Source of the DNA: Hungatella sp. UBA5385
Lineage (GTDB): Bacteria > Bacillota > Clostridia > Lachnospirales > Lachnospiraceae
Direction of reading: 5' to 3'
Assembly: GCA_002409995.1 (NCBI GenBank)
Contig: DHOR01000028.1
Span: 1-64,000, forward strand
Length of the DNA stretch: 64,000 nt
The position numbers and the translations under genes were made by a program. The notes under the pieces are model-generated. The model was given only the letters and a program-made list of their open reading frames with translations, was not told where the DNA came from and did not search any database. Positions 26,918-35,934 of the stretch are shown in pieces. Within the stretch, counting starts at the first letter, position 1, and the number at the start of each line of letters is the position of its first letter.

Positions 26918-27415
26918 TTAATTCAGCAACCCCTCAACTCCTGCTAACAACTCCTCCAATGTATGTTTTCTGGACCGTGCACATTCCTGTGCCTGACAAT
27001 CACAGACGAAACACTTTCGGTAACTGGTGCGGGAGAGTTTTACTCCATTCTGGTCTAGCACATCAATATCAAACAGACGACCAAACTTATGATTTTCCTC
27101 AATTTCCGTAGTATGATTTTTTATAACAACAGCCTCTGCACTAACGCTGACAATGAATTCATCGCCTGTTTTTTCATGTATTTCTATAGAATCATTGGTT
27201 GATAAACCGAGTTCAGCAATAAGTTCCAAAATCTTCTCTTTGCCAAGATCAAATACTTTTCGAAGCTCACCATTAGTCTTTACCGGACCTGGAATATTGA
27301 GACAAAAGGAGATGACAGGGCAGTGATATTGTGATAAAAGCTGTTGCTGATATTGTGCTCTCCGTTCACGGCAGAGAAGCATGTCATTTAAAGTGACTTC
27401 CTGACCAATTAACAT
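26918..27415 (-). CDS. citX: apo-citrate lyase phosphoribosyl-dephospho-CoA transferase CitX
   Basis: A 165-residue CitX-family protein, which attaches the 2'-(5''-phosphoribosyl)-3'-dephospho-CoA prosthetic group to the citrate lyase acyl carrier subunit. The signature is near the C-terminus: KCFVCDCQAQECARSRKHT, and the N-terminus has the family pattern LCRERRAQYQQQLL. It is the second gene of a pair, 17 nt after citC. Citrate lyase subunit genes citDEF and citG are absent from this window. Confidence 0.88.
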   Translation of the reverse strand: MLIGQEVTLNDMLLCRERRAQYQQQLLSQYHCPVISFCLNIPGPVKTNGELRKVFDLGKEKILELIAELGLSTNDSIEIHEKTGDEFIVSVSAEAVVIKNHTTEIEENHKFGRLFDIDVLDQNGVKLSRTSYRKCFVCDCQAQECARSRKHTLEELLAGVEGLLN

Positions 27416-27432
27416 AATAGCCTCCTGATATT

Positions 27433-28479
27433 TTAATAATGTATCACATTTTCTGTTTTCCGAATCTTTTCAATGACTGGAATTGCCTCATCACTTAAGA
27501 AGTAGTTCAGTGTAGTATCGGGAACGAGATCTTTTAATAATTCAAAATCCCCATCTTTAATTGCCTGTCGAATGGTTGAGGCGCTTATTACATTGCTGCC
27601 GTACTTCTTACGGGGGACTTCTATGCAGGTGATGCCGAATTCAGGCAGCTTACTTTTCATAATTTCATTGTAGATATTTGTCACCTGGCTATTGGGTTCC
27701 TCCCCCACATACCGATAATTTATACCGAGAGCCTCTGCGATCTTTCCGAATATAGTAATATCCAGCATTGCATGTCCGGTTATAACTGATTCATCGTCCT
27801 TTTGAAAATAGCTTGGAAAAGTAGCGTTGCTGATGATATAAGGTCCGCTATCATGATAAACAATATTTGTTAAGTGAGAAGTTCCTTCCACCACCAGCTT
27901 CTTTCTCACTGAAAATGGCACAAGACTTGCATCTTCACTTAGTATAAATAAATGCAGAATATCATTTTCTCTGGCGGCTTTTTCAACCAGATATAAGTGC
28001 CCCAGTGAAAAAGGATTGGCATTCATTACAAGTGCGGCAACTTTGGAACCCTTTCTTTTAGAGGGAATAAGTGCTTTTAAATAATCAGAAAATCCTGTTC
28101 TGCGGTTTTCCATAAATACCAGTTCTTTATCAACACAGGTAATTTCATAAAAACCAAGATCTTCGAAAAATTTAGAAGAATTAAATTTTGTATATAAGAA
28201 TAAATGGGTATTTCCTTTTTCATATTGCATTTGAATTAAATGGGTAATTACCTTATTCATAAGACCTTCGCCCTGATGGGAACTACTTACTGCCAGACAG
28301 CGTAAGGTGTTGCCAAAATAACTTCCTGAAGCAATCAGATTCATGGATTCATCAAATATGCCACAGGTATACTCCAGGTTTGCATCCCTTCGGATTCCCT
28401 CTGCTTTTAGAAGTTCATCTAACTGCTTGTTACTCCTTATATCACTTTTATAGATTGTAGAAATATTATAATCTGACAT
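27433..28479 (-). CDS. citC: [citrate (pro-3S)-lyase] ligase CitC
   Basis: A 348-residue acetate:citrate lyase ligase. An N-terminal GNAT-like domain (about 20-125, SSHQGEGLMNKVITHL) precedes a nucleotidyltransferase domain beginning VMNANPFSLGHLYLVEKA (the H-x-G-H-like site reads SLGH) and containing ISASTIRQ. It activates citrate lyase by acetylating the prosthetic group. The start at 28479 follows AAAGGAG; a Met six residues upstream lacks an SD. Co-transcribed with citX. Confidence 0.88.
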   Translation of the reverse strand: MSDYNISTIYKSDIRSNKQLDELLKAEGIRRDANLEYTCGIFDESMNLIASGSYFGNTLRCLAVSSSHQGEGLMNKVITHLIQMQYEKGNTHLFLYTKFNSSKFFEDLGFYEITCVDKELVFMENRRTGFSDYLKALIPSKRKGSKVAALVMNANPFSLGHLYLVEKAARENDILHLFILSEDASLVPFSVRKKLVVEGTSHLTNIVYHDSGPYIISNATFPSYFQKDDESVITGHAMLDITIFGKIAEALGINYRYVGEEPNSQVTNIYNEIMKSKLPEFGITCIEVPRKKYGSNVISASTIRQAIKDGDFELLKDLVPDTTLNYFLSDEAIPVIEKIRKTENVIHY

Positions 28480-28698
28480 GTATAAACTCCTTTGCATGTG
28501 TATTAAATGAACTTAGATATTCCATTTTATCATATTTGGCTGAAATTGGATATCTTTAATGATATCTCATATTTGACATATTCACAAACACAAGTATAAT
28601 AGATTTTAGATAGTAAATATTTCATGCTATCTAAGAACTGGTATTATAATCGAATATATTAAAAATGTTACTTTGGTTTATACGCCTTAGTATCCGGG

Positions 28699-28728
28699 AG
28701 AGTGGTGGCAATACCCACTCTTTTTTTG
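28699..28728 (+). terminator. hairpin with T-run in the leader of the MATE gene
   Basis: AGAGTGG (28699-28705) pairs with CCACTCT (28715-28721), then TTTTTTT. It lies about 26 nt before the start of the MATE gene, so it may act as an attenuator of that gene rather than the end of another transcript; no plus-strand gene lies just upstream. Confidence 0.6.
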
Positions 28729-28754
28729 TACTTTTTTAGAAAGGAAAGACGATT

Positions 28755-30116
28755 ATGCAAACTCCCGGTACTAACAAAATGGAAATGGTCCCTGTGAACA
28801 AACTTTTATTCTCCCTCTCGCTGCCCGTTATGTTTTCAATGCTTATTCAAGCTCTCTACAATATCGTAGACTCAATTTTTATAGCCAGATTTAGTGAAAA
28901 GGCATTAAGCGCCGTATCTCTTACGTTTCCTATTCAAACCTTAATGATTGCCATTAGCACTGGCACATGTGTTGGAATAAATGCTTTTTTGTCACGAACA
29001 TTAGGTGAAAGGAATCTTACAAAAGCTCGAATCATAGCCCAACACGGCGTACTTCTGGCTTTATTTTCTTATTCCGTATTCCTTTTTATTGGACTGTTCT
29101 TTACAAGACAATTTTTTGAAATACAGACAGGAGATACAGAAATTATAGCATATGGCATTGATTATATGTCCGTTTGTTTGGTGTTTTCAATATCCCTGTT
29201 TGGTCAGCAATTATTTGAAAAACTGTTGCAGTCCAATGGCCGTGCTCTATTATCTATGGTATCACAGCTTATAGGTGCCATTGTGAATATTATTCTTGAT
29301 CCCATATTAATATTTGGTTTATTTGGATTTCCCGTTCTTGGTGCTCGGGGAGCCGCTATTGCCACGGTTATTGGACAATTCACAGCATTTGCAAGTGCTT
29401 TCTTACTTCACCAGCACTACAACAAGGAGCTCAAACTGTCATTTGCTAAATTCCATTTTGATATAGCTGTGATGAAAGAAATATACAAAATAGGACTGCC
29501 CGACATAGTTATGCAGTCCATAGGGTCTGTAACAAATTTTCTGTTAAATGGAATACTGCTGACGTTTTCTGCTGCAGCCACAGCGGTTTTTGGAGTTTAT
29601 TGCAAATTGCAAAATTTTATATTCATGCCTGTTTATGGGCTTTCAAGCGGAATACTGCTTATTATGTCCTATAATTTAGGAGCCAGGAAAAAGGAACGCA
29701 TTATAGATACTCTGCGCTATGGTATTCTCTATATGGCAATTATTATGGCTGCAGGTACAGCTGCTTTTCAATTTTTCTCAAATCAACTTCTAAGTCTTTT
29801 TAATGCTTCTGTTGAAATGCGTTCCATAGGCATTCCAGCCCTTCGTATTATAAGCTTATATTTCATTTTTGAAGGATTTTGTTTAATCAGTCAAACAAGT
29901 TTTCAGTCCCTTGGCAGGGGGACGTCTAGTTTGATTTGCTCTTTGACCCGACAGATAATTGTACTGCTGCCTGCTTCTTATGTATTGTCTTTAAGGGGGA
30001 ATATAAATCAGTTATGGCTTGCTTATCCCATAATGGGAGCTGCCAGTTTAGCTGTGTGCCTATTGCTGTGGAGAGATGTTTATAAAAAGAATATTGCTCC
30101 CCTAAACTCAAAATAA
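28755..30116 (+). CDS. MATE-family efflux transporter
   Basis: A 453-residue protein with twelve predicted membrane segments in two repeats, the MATE/NorM layout. Conserved features include PVMFSMLIQALYNIVDSIF at the N-terminus, QLIGAIVNIILDPILIF, and QTSFQSLGRG in the second half. These antiporters use Na+ or H+ to expel cationic drugs or flavins. It is a single gene between two terminator-like hairpins, with AAAGGAAAG before the ATG. Confidence 0.92.
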   Translation: MQTPGTNKMEMVPVNKLLFSLSLPVMFSMLIQALYNIVDSIFIARFSEKALSAVSLTFPIQTLMIAISTGTCVGINAFLSRTLGERNLTKARIIAQHGVLLALFSYSVFLFIGLFFTRQFFEIQTGDTEIIAYGIDYMSVCLVFSISLFGQQLFEKLLQSNGRALLSMVSQLIGAIVNIILDPILIFGLFGFPVLGARGAAIATVIGQFTAFASAFLLHQHYNKELKLSFAKFHFDIAVMKEIYKIGLPDIVMQSIGSVTNFLLNGILLTFSAAATAVFGVYCKLQNFIFMPVYGLSSGILLIMSYNLGARKKERIIDTLRYGILYMAIIMAAGTAAFQFFSNQLLSLFNASVEMRSIGIPALRIISLYFIFEGFCLISQTSFQSLGRGTSSLICSLTRQIIVLLPASYVLSLRGNINQLWLAYPIMGAASLAVCLLLWRDVYKKNIAPLNSK

Positions 30117-30129
30117 CTAAGTAAAAGCA

Positions 30130-30163
30130 AAAGTCGGCATGCCTGATGTGCCATGCCGACTTT
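30130..30163. terminator. bidirectional terminator between MATE and liv genes
   Basis: A 12-bp perfect stem, AAAGTCGGCATG (30130-30141) with CATGCCGACTTT (30152-30163), between two convergent genes. Confidence 0.8.
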
Positions 30164-30176
30164 CGTATTAAATATT

Positions 30177-30890
30177 TTATTTATTCTTCTTACCAAGATA
30201 AGCCGCCTTTACAGACTCATCAGCCAGCAGCTCCTTACCGGTGCCGGACAATGTAATGGTGCCTGTTTCCAGCACATATCCCATATCAGCAGTGTGTAAC
30301 GCCATATTGGCATTCTGTTCAATCAGAAGTACAGTCACTCCCTGCTTATTGATTTCCTTTATAATGGAAAAGATATCTTTAACAATCAAAGGTGCCAGAC
30401 CAAGGGAAGGTTCATCCATCATAATCAGCTTCGGGTGGCTCATCAGTGCTCTTGCCACTGCCAGCATCTGCTGTTCTCCGCCTGACATAGTGCCGGATAA
30501 CTGCCAGCTTCTTTCCCTTAACCTTGGAAAGAGACTGTATACCCAGTTAATATCATCTTCCAGAGAATCCTTTCTCAAATAAGCCCCGATTTTAATATTT
30601 TCCAGAACTGTCATATCAGGAAATACATGGCGTCCTTCAGGAACAAGGGCGATACCTTTGGAGATAATGTCAGGCGTATCCATTCCAACAAGCTCCTGAC
30701 CTTCAAAGGTAATGCTGCCGGAAGATGGTTTCACCAGACCTGCAATGGAGCGGAGAGTGGTACTTTTTCCTGCGCCATTGGCACCGATTAAAGTAACAAT
30801 GTTCTTTTCAGGAACTTCAAAGGTGATTCCCTTCACTGCTTCAATTCCGCCATAATTAACCCTTAAATCATTAATCTTCAGCATCGTCAC
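30177..30890 (-). CDS. livF: branched-chain amino acid ABC transporter ATPase LivF
   Basis: A 237-residue ATPase with Walker A GANGAGKST, PEGRHVFPDMTVLENI, signature MSGGEQQML and Walker B KLIMMDEPSLGLAP. It is the last gene of the second liv operon. Its start lies 20 bp inside livG. Confidence 0.93.
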   Translation of the reverse strand: MTMLKINDLRVNYGGIEAVKGITFEVPEKNIVTLIGANGAGKSTTLRSIAGLVKPSSGSITFEGQELVGMDTPDIISKGIALVPEGRHVFPDMTVLENIKIGAYLRKDSLEDDINWVYSLFPRLRERSWQLSGTMSGGEQQMLAVARALMSHPKLIMMDEPSLGLAPLIVKDIFSIIKEINKQGVTVLLIEQNANMALHTADMGYVLETGTITLSGTGKELLADESVKAAYLGKKNK

Positions 30891-31737
30891 TCACCCCCAA
30901 ATACGCTTCTATAACCTTTTCATTGTTCTGGATTTCCTCCGGTGTACCATGGGCAATCAGTTTGCCAAAATCCAGTACATAGATTCTGTCTGAAATCTGC
31001 ATCACCAGGTCCATATGATGTTCAATCATAAATACAGTTAGATGATAGGATTCCCGAATCTGTTTAATAAAATCGGTCAGGTCCTGTGTCTCCTGAGGAT
31101 TCATGCCTGCAGCAGGCTCATCAAGGAGCAAAAGCTTAGGCTCTGTTGCAAGGGCACGGGCAATTTCCAACCTTCTCTGAAGACCATAGGGAAGAGAAGA
31201 GGCGATTTCATCTTTTAGATGGGCCAGATTCTGTTCCTCTAAAAGTGCCATAGTCTCACTTCTCATCCGCTCCTCCTCTTTGTGGTTTAAGCGAAGAGTG
31301 GCAGAGAACACATTCTGTTTAGCTCTCATGTGTTTTGCGATGAGAACATTATCAAAAACGGAAAGCTGCCCGAAAAGACGGATGTTCTGAAAGGTACGGG
31401 CAATTCCTTTTTGGGTAATTGCATCAGGAGTATTTTTTACAATGGGCACGGTTCTTGGATGAACACTGCCTGCGTACATTTTTCTCATCTTACCTTTTGG
31501 CATATTGGAGAAAATGGTTTCCTCCTGAAATTGAACCTGACCGTAGGTTGGTTCATATATACCTGTAACGCAGTTAAAGGCTGTTGTTTTACCTGCACCG
31601 TTAGGACCGATTAATGCAACAATCTCCCCTTCATTTACATCTAAGGAAAGACCATTTACAGCTACAACACCTCCAAACTGCATGGTTACATTCTCCAGAT
31701 GAAGGATGTTTGGTTTGTTGTTCGTATGTTCTGTCAT
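30871..31737 (-). CDS. livG: branched-chain amino acid ABC transporter ATPase LivG
   Basis: A 288-residue ATPase, longer than usual (about 255) because of an insert around residues 75-110 before GIARTFQNIRLF. Walker A GPNGAGKTT, signature LPYGLQRRLEIARAL, Walker B LLLLDEPAAGMNP and the H-loop IEHHM are standard. Its start overlaps the stop of livM (31734-31737, ATGA type). Confidence 0.93.
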   Translation of the reverse strand: MTEHTNNKPNILHLENVTMQFGGVVAVNGLSLDVNEGEIVALIGPNGAGKTTAFNCVTGIYEPTYGQVQFQEETIFSNMPKGKMRKMYAGSVHPRTVPIVKNTPDAITQKGIARTFQNIRLFGQLSVFDNVLIAKHMRAKQNVFSATLRLNHKEEERMRSETMALLEEQNLAHLKDEIASSLPYGLQRRLEIARALATEPKLLLLDEPAAGMNPQETQDLTDFIKQIRESYHLTVFMIEHHMDLVMQISDRIYVLDFGKLIAHGTPEEIQNNEKVIEAYLGVSDDAED

Positions 31738-32843
31738 AGGGTATTGTCTCCCTTCTGTTTCTTTTTCGTAAAACGGTCAGGAATCCCTTTGACCAGCCGT
31801 CCGAGACCTGCCCAGGAGAATTCGTTATTTCCCATAATACCTCTGCTGTAAAAGAGTACAACTACCATCAGAAGGATAGAGAAAACAACCATACGGAAAC
31901 CTGAACGGAACAGAGGAATCTGAATGCCGCCTATATACAGCGGATTGTCGAAGAAACGTAGCCATTCTCTACCGGCTGTAACAAGAAAAGCACCCAACAC
32001 ACTGCCTGTAATACTTCCGATACCGCCTAAAACTACAATTAATAAAATGTCATAAGTTAAATTGATGGAAAATGTTTTTGAATCAATGGAACGCATAAAC
32101 ATAGCAAGAAGTCCTCCGCCAATTCCTGTGAAGAAGGAGGAGATTATAAATGCCATCTGCTTATAGCGGAACAGATTCAGCCCCATTGCCTGGGCAGCAA
32201 TTTCATCCTCACGGATTGCCTTAAACACACGTCCATAAGAGGAATTAATTAACAATACCATCAAAAGAATACAAAGTGCACATAATCCAAAGGCAACAAA
32301 AAGATTAGGAAAGCCTGGAATGCTCTTTAAGCCATAAGACCCATTAGTAATTCTGTCAAGCTGGGGTGCTGCAATCACAGCACGGATGATTTCTGAAAAA
32401 CCAAGGGTTGCAATGGCAAGATAATCGCTTTTTAAACGAAGAACCGGGATTCCCATTAATGCTGCAATTCCTGCAGCTACAAGTCCTGCAATAATCAGAG
32501 CCAGCCAGAAGGGGCACTGTAAGTTAGCGATTGCAGGGGAAATGCCATTTACATAGTAAACGCTTGCTCTCTGCTCTACTGGAATAGTCAGTATTGCCAC
32601 TATATAGGCGCCAATTGCCATAAATCCTGCCTGACCCAGTGAAAACAGCCCTGTAAAGCCTGTTAATAAGTTCATGGATACTGCCACTACTGCATAGATG
32701 GCGCTTCGCTCCAGAATGGATATCTGGTAGCTGTACTGACTGCTGTTTACCTGAAGAAAACCAAGAATCAGCAAGGTTACCAGCAGTGCACCAAGGGAAT
32801 AGAGCTTATATTTTATTGTTCGATTATTTTTTGTATTTTTCAC
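31734..32843 (-). CDS. livM: branched-chain amino acid ABC transporter permease LivM
   Basis: A 369-residue permease with MNLLTGFTGLFSLGQAGF, VFKAIREDEIAAQAMGLN and VVLGGIGSITGSVLGAFLV. The start is placed at GTG 32843, 3 nt after GGGAGGTAC; earlier in-frame codons reach back to 32885 but lack a usable SD and would overlap livH. Confidence 0.9.
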   Translation of the reverse strand: MKNTKNNRTIKYKLYSLGALLVTLLILGFLQVNSSQYSYQISILERSAIYAVVAVSMNLLTGFTGLFSLGQAGFMAIGAYIVAILTIPVEQRASVYYVNGISPAIANLQCPFWLALIIAGLVAAGIAALMGIPVLRLKSDYLAIATLGFSEIIRAVIAAPQLDRITNGSYGLKSIPGFPNLFVAFGLCALCILLMVLLINSSYGRVFKAIREDEIAAQAMGLNLFRYKQMAFIISSFFTGIGGGLLAMFMRSIDSKTFSINLTYDILLIVVLGGIGSITGSVLGAFLVTAGREWLRFFDNPLYIGGIQIPLFRSGFRMVVFSILLMVVVLFYSRGIMGNNEFSWAGLGRLVKGIPDRFTKKKQKGDNTL

Positions 32844-32856
32844 ACCGTACCTCCCA

Positions 32857-33738
32857 TCATACTTTATCAGTGGTTTTCTCACCAAATAAACCGGTTGGTT
32901 TAATCAGGAGAATCACAATTAACAGGACAAATGTGAACGCATCACTGAAGGTGGAATATCCCATGGCAACCAATGCGGTTTCGCCAAGACCCAGAATAAA
33001 GCCGCCAATCACTGCGCCGGGAATGCTGCCGATACCACCAAAAACTGCAGCCACAAAACATTTCAGACCCGGAAGAGAACCGGAAAATGGGAACACAGTC
33101 ATACGGTCTGTAAAGTACAATATAGAACCGATGGCAGCCAGCAGTGAGCCTACTGCAAAGGTAAATGTGATGACACGGTTGATTTTAATTCCCATAAGAG
33201 CAGCTGTGTCATAATCCTTGGAAACAGCTCTCATTGCCATTCCGATTTTTGTCTTATGTATCAAAGTGATCAGGGCATAGACAACGATCAGAGTGATGAC
33301 TGGTGTTAAAAATGTTACAAAGGAGGCGGATAAGCCGCCGATCTGAAAGATCTTCTTAAGAAAAGGGATTTCAGGATATCCCTTAGGGAGTGCTGTAAAT
33401 AAATAGGTGGCAAGATTCTGCAGAAGGTAGGAAACCCCGATTGCAGAGATCATAACAGACATTCTGGGTGCATTGCGAAGCGGGCGGTATGCCACATGTT
33501 CAATGGAAATGCCCAGAAGAACGGTTACGATTAAAACAACGACAATTGCAATGTACCATGGTAAACTTGCCATTGCAAAAATCATAAAATAGCCTGCCAT
33601 CATAAAAATGTCGCCGTGGGCAAAATTAATCAGGCGGAGAATGCCGTAAACCAGAGTGTATCCAATGGCAATCAGCGCATAAGCGCCCCCAAGGGATATG
33701 CCGGTTAAGCACTGCTGTAAGAAAGTGGTGAAACTCAT
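32857..33738 (-). CDS. livH: branched-chain amino acid ABC transporter permease LivH
   Basis: A 293-residue permease with GYTLVYGILRLINFAHGDIFM, MRAVSKDYDTAALMGI and AVFGGIGSIPGAVIGGFILG, all standard LivH landmarks. It lies 13 nt upstream of livM and 87 nt downstream of the binding-protein gene, with an intercistronic hairpin in that gap. Confidence 0.93.
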   Translation of the reverse strand: MSFTTFLQQCLTGISLGGAYALIAIGYTLVYGILRLINFAHGDIFMMAGYFMIFAMASLPWYIAIVVVLIVTVLLGISIEHVAYRPLRNAPRMSVMISAIGVSYLLQNLATYLFTALPKGYPEIPFLKKIFQIGGLSASFVTFLTPVITLIVVYALITLIHKTKIGMAMRAVSKDYDTAALMGIKINRVITFTFAVGSLLAAIGSILYFTDRMTVFPFSGSLPGLKCFVAAVFGGIGSIPGAVIGGFILGLGETALVAMGYSTFSDAFTFVLLIVILLIKPTGLFGEKTTDKV

Positions 33739-33764
33739 ATAGAAATCCCCCTTTTTTAAATGGA

Positions 33765-33795
33765 ACGAGTGGAGGAATTGTAATTCTCCACTCGT
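33765..33795 (-). promoter_or_regulatory. intercistronic hairpin between livJ-type and livH genes
   Basis: A 10-bp perfect stem (33765-33774 with 33786-33795) with an 11-nt loop and no T-run. It has the same position in the operon as the hairpin at 17164-17211, where mRNA stabilisation or partial termination would favour the binding protein. Confidence 0.65.
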
Positions 33796-33825
33796 CTGGC
33801 AGATATTCGCACAAATGTATGATTA

Positions 33826-35016
33826 TTATTTAACTGTTGTAGTTGTTAAGAATTTAAATGCGCTGTTTTCAATGGTCTTAATAAATGCCATATCCTTCTT
33901 GGCATCACCATTTTCATCGAAGGAAATGCTTCCTGTTACGCCGTCAATGGAAACGCCGTTTAATGCTTCCATAATAGCTGTTCCGTCTGTTGATCCTGCC
34001 TTCTCTATGGCAGCGATTGCGCACAGATAGGAGTCATAACCAAGAGCGGAAACTGCAGGAATAATCTCTTCCTGTTTATTATCCTTTAAATAGGTCTTAA
34101 ATCCGGTAATAAAAGCTGCAGCTTCATCATTGGCAGGTTCTGCCTCATCAAAGAAGGTGGAAATAACAACGCCTTCTGCAGAAGCTCCTGCATTCTCGAT
34201 GATAGTTGAGTTTTCCCAGGTATCACCGGCTGCGATCACTGAGGTAATGCCAAGCTCTCTTGCCTGCTTGATGATCAGAGGCGCAGTAGTAATAGAAGAA
34301 GGAGCAAAAATAATATCCGGATTCTGAGCCTTAATGTTGGTCAGAATTGCTTTAAAGTCTGTCTGGTTGGTCTGGAACTGCTCTTCACTTACAAGAGTTC
34401 CGCCATGATTCTGGAATGCATTTTTGAAAAATGAGCCAAGACCGGAAGAGTAGTCATCTCCCAGCTGTGTAATAACAGCTGCAGTTTTCATATTATTATC
34501 AATGGCGTAATTTGCCATAACAGTTCCCTGGAATGGATCGAGGAAACATACACGGAAATAGTAGTCATTCCCTTGAGTTACCTGTGGATTAGTACAGGAA
34601 GCACCAATTGCAGGAATCTTAGCGTCTGCAAAAATCTGCCCTGCAGCTATGGAAACGCCTGAACCGTAGCTTCCAAGAACAACAGATACCTTCTCGCTTA
34701 CCAGCTTCTGTGCAGCGTTTACTGCCTCTGTTTTATCAGATTTGTTATCAACCTCTACTAATTTAACCGTATATTCTTCACCGCCGATGGTTACAGTAGG
34801 GTGCTGCTGGTTAGCATAACGCATTCCCAACATCTCCTGATAACCGCCGCCGCCGTTTTCTCCTGTCGTTGGCTCGAAGACACCGATTTTAATTACTTTA
34901 TCTCCGCCTGTAGATGAATTACCGCCGGAAGAAGATCCGGAGCTGCTGCAGCCAGCCAGAAGGCCAAGACTCATAGATGCCGCCATAGTTAATGCTAAAA
35001 CTTTTCTCAATTTCAT
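33826..35016 (-). CDS. branched-chain amino acid ABC transporter substrate-binding lipoprotein
   Basis: A 396-residue LivJ-type lipoprotein. The signal peptide ends in LLAGC followed by a Ser/Gly tether; the mature part begins KVIKIGVFEPTTGENGGGG, the start of a Peripla_BP_6 domain. The ATG at 35016 follows AAGGAGG; a Met twelve residues upstream has no SD. It heads the minus-strand operon livJ-type-livHMGF. Binding to leucine, isoleucine or valine is the default assumption, but many such proteins bind other amino acids or small acids. Confidence 0.92.
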   Translation of the reverse strand: MKLRKVLALTMAASMSLGLLAGCSSSGSSSGGNSSTGGDKVIKIGVFEPTTGENGGGGYQEMLGMRYANQQHPTVTIGGEEYTVKLVEVDNKSDKTEAVNAAQKLVSEKVSVVLGSYGSGVSIAAGQIFADAKIPAIGASCTNPQVTQGNDYYFRVCFLDPFQGTVMANYAIDNNMKTAAVITQLGDDYSSGLGSFFKNAFQNHGGTLVSEEQFQTNQTDFKAILTNIKAQNPDIIFAPSSITTAPLIIKQARELGITSVIAAGDTWENSTIIENAGASAEGVVISTFFDEAEPANDEAAAFITGFKTYLKDNKQEEIIPAVSALGYDSYLCAIAAIEKAGSTDGTAIMEALNGVSIDGVTGSISFDENGDAKKDMAFIKTIENSAFKFLTTTTVK

Positions 35017-35225
35017 ATTCAAAGTCCTCCTTTTTGTCGAATATTTGTACATGACACAAACACAAGTGTCCCCACAACAAATACACGTTCAATTTATTAT
35101 ATCAGAAGATACGAAAAGTGCAACAAAAAAAATGAAAGAATTAATATTTACTTGCAAGTAGACGGATAATTTGCCATAATAAACTATGTATACTTAAGAA
35201 ACGAAAGGTCATATGGTGCGAAATT

Positions 35226-35897
35226 GTGTTAGATGTTTCGGAAGTTCATAAAAGCTATAAATCAAAACATGTTCTAAAGGGAGTGTCATTTCAGGCGCAA
35301 TCCGGAAACTGCATTGGAATTGTAGGAGGAAACGGGTCAGGAAAGACCACCCTTTTGTCTGTTCTTGCAGGAGTTTTAAAGGCAGATCAGGGACAGATTG
35401 TTTATGATAATACAGATGTAACAGGGAATAAGAAGTTCTATTCCTCGAAGATTGCCTATGTTCCTCAGGAGAATCCGATTATGGAGGAGCTTACTGTTAA
35501 GGATAATTTAAGACTTTGGTATAAAGGGTATTCCCGGTCTCATAAGGCTGAAGAGGAAGAACCATATGTTATGCTGGGGCTTAAGTCTGTTCTTCGTATG
35601 CCTGCGGGGAAGCTGTCCGGAGGGATGAAAAAAAGGCTCAGTATCGCCTGCGCCCTGTCAAATCATGCACCTGTTCTTATTCTGGATGAACCTGGAGCTG
35701 CTCTGGATCTTGCCTGTAAGGCAGATATAAGAGCATATTTAGAACAATACTGTAAGCAGGGAGGGATTGTAATTCTAACTTCTCATGAGATGGAGGAATT
35801 ATCTCTGTGTGACAGAATGTTTGCACTGAAGCAGGGCCGGCTAAAGCAGATAGAGACTGGTTTGTCAGCAGAAGAGCTGATAGCAAGCTGGACGTAA
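35226..35897 (+). CDS. ABC transporter ATPase (of an ABC-2 system)
   Basis: A 223-residue ATPase with Walker A GGNGSGKTT, signature LSGGMKKRL, Walker B VLILDEPGAALDL and H-loop TSHEMEEL. The start GTG at 35226 has only a weak SD, so the start is less certain. It is the first of four genes with the zinc-ribbon protein and two ABC-2 permeases, which it probably energises. Confidence 0.88.
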   Translation: MLDVSEVHKSYKSKHVLKGVSFQAQSGNCIGIVGGNGSGKTTLLSVLAGVLKADQGQIVYDNTDVTGNKKFYSSKIAYVPQENPIMEELTVKDNLRLWYKGYSRSHKAEEEEPYVMLGLKSVLRMPAGKLSGGMKKRLSIACALSNHAPVLILDEPGAALDLACKADIRAYLEQYCKQGGIVILTSHEMEELSLCDRMFALKQGRLKQIETGLSAEELIASWT

Positions 35898-35934
35898 AAG
35901 TATACATAATACAAATACATGGAGGATAGTCTGA

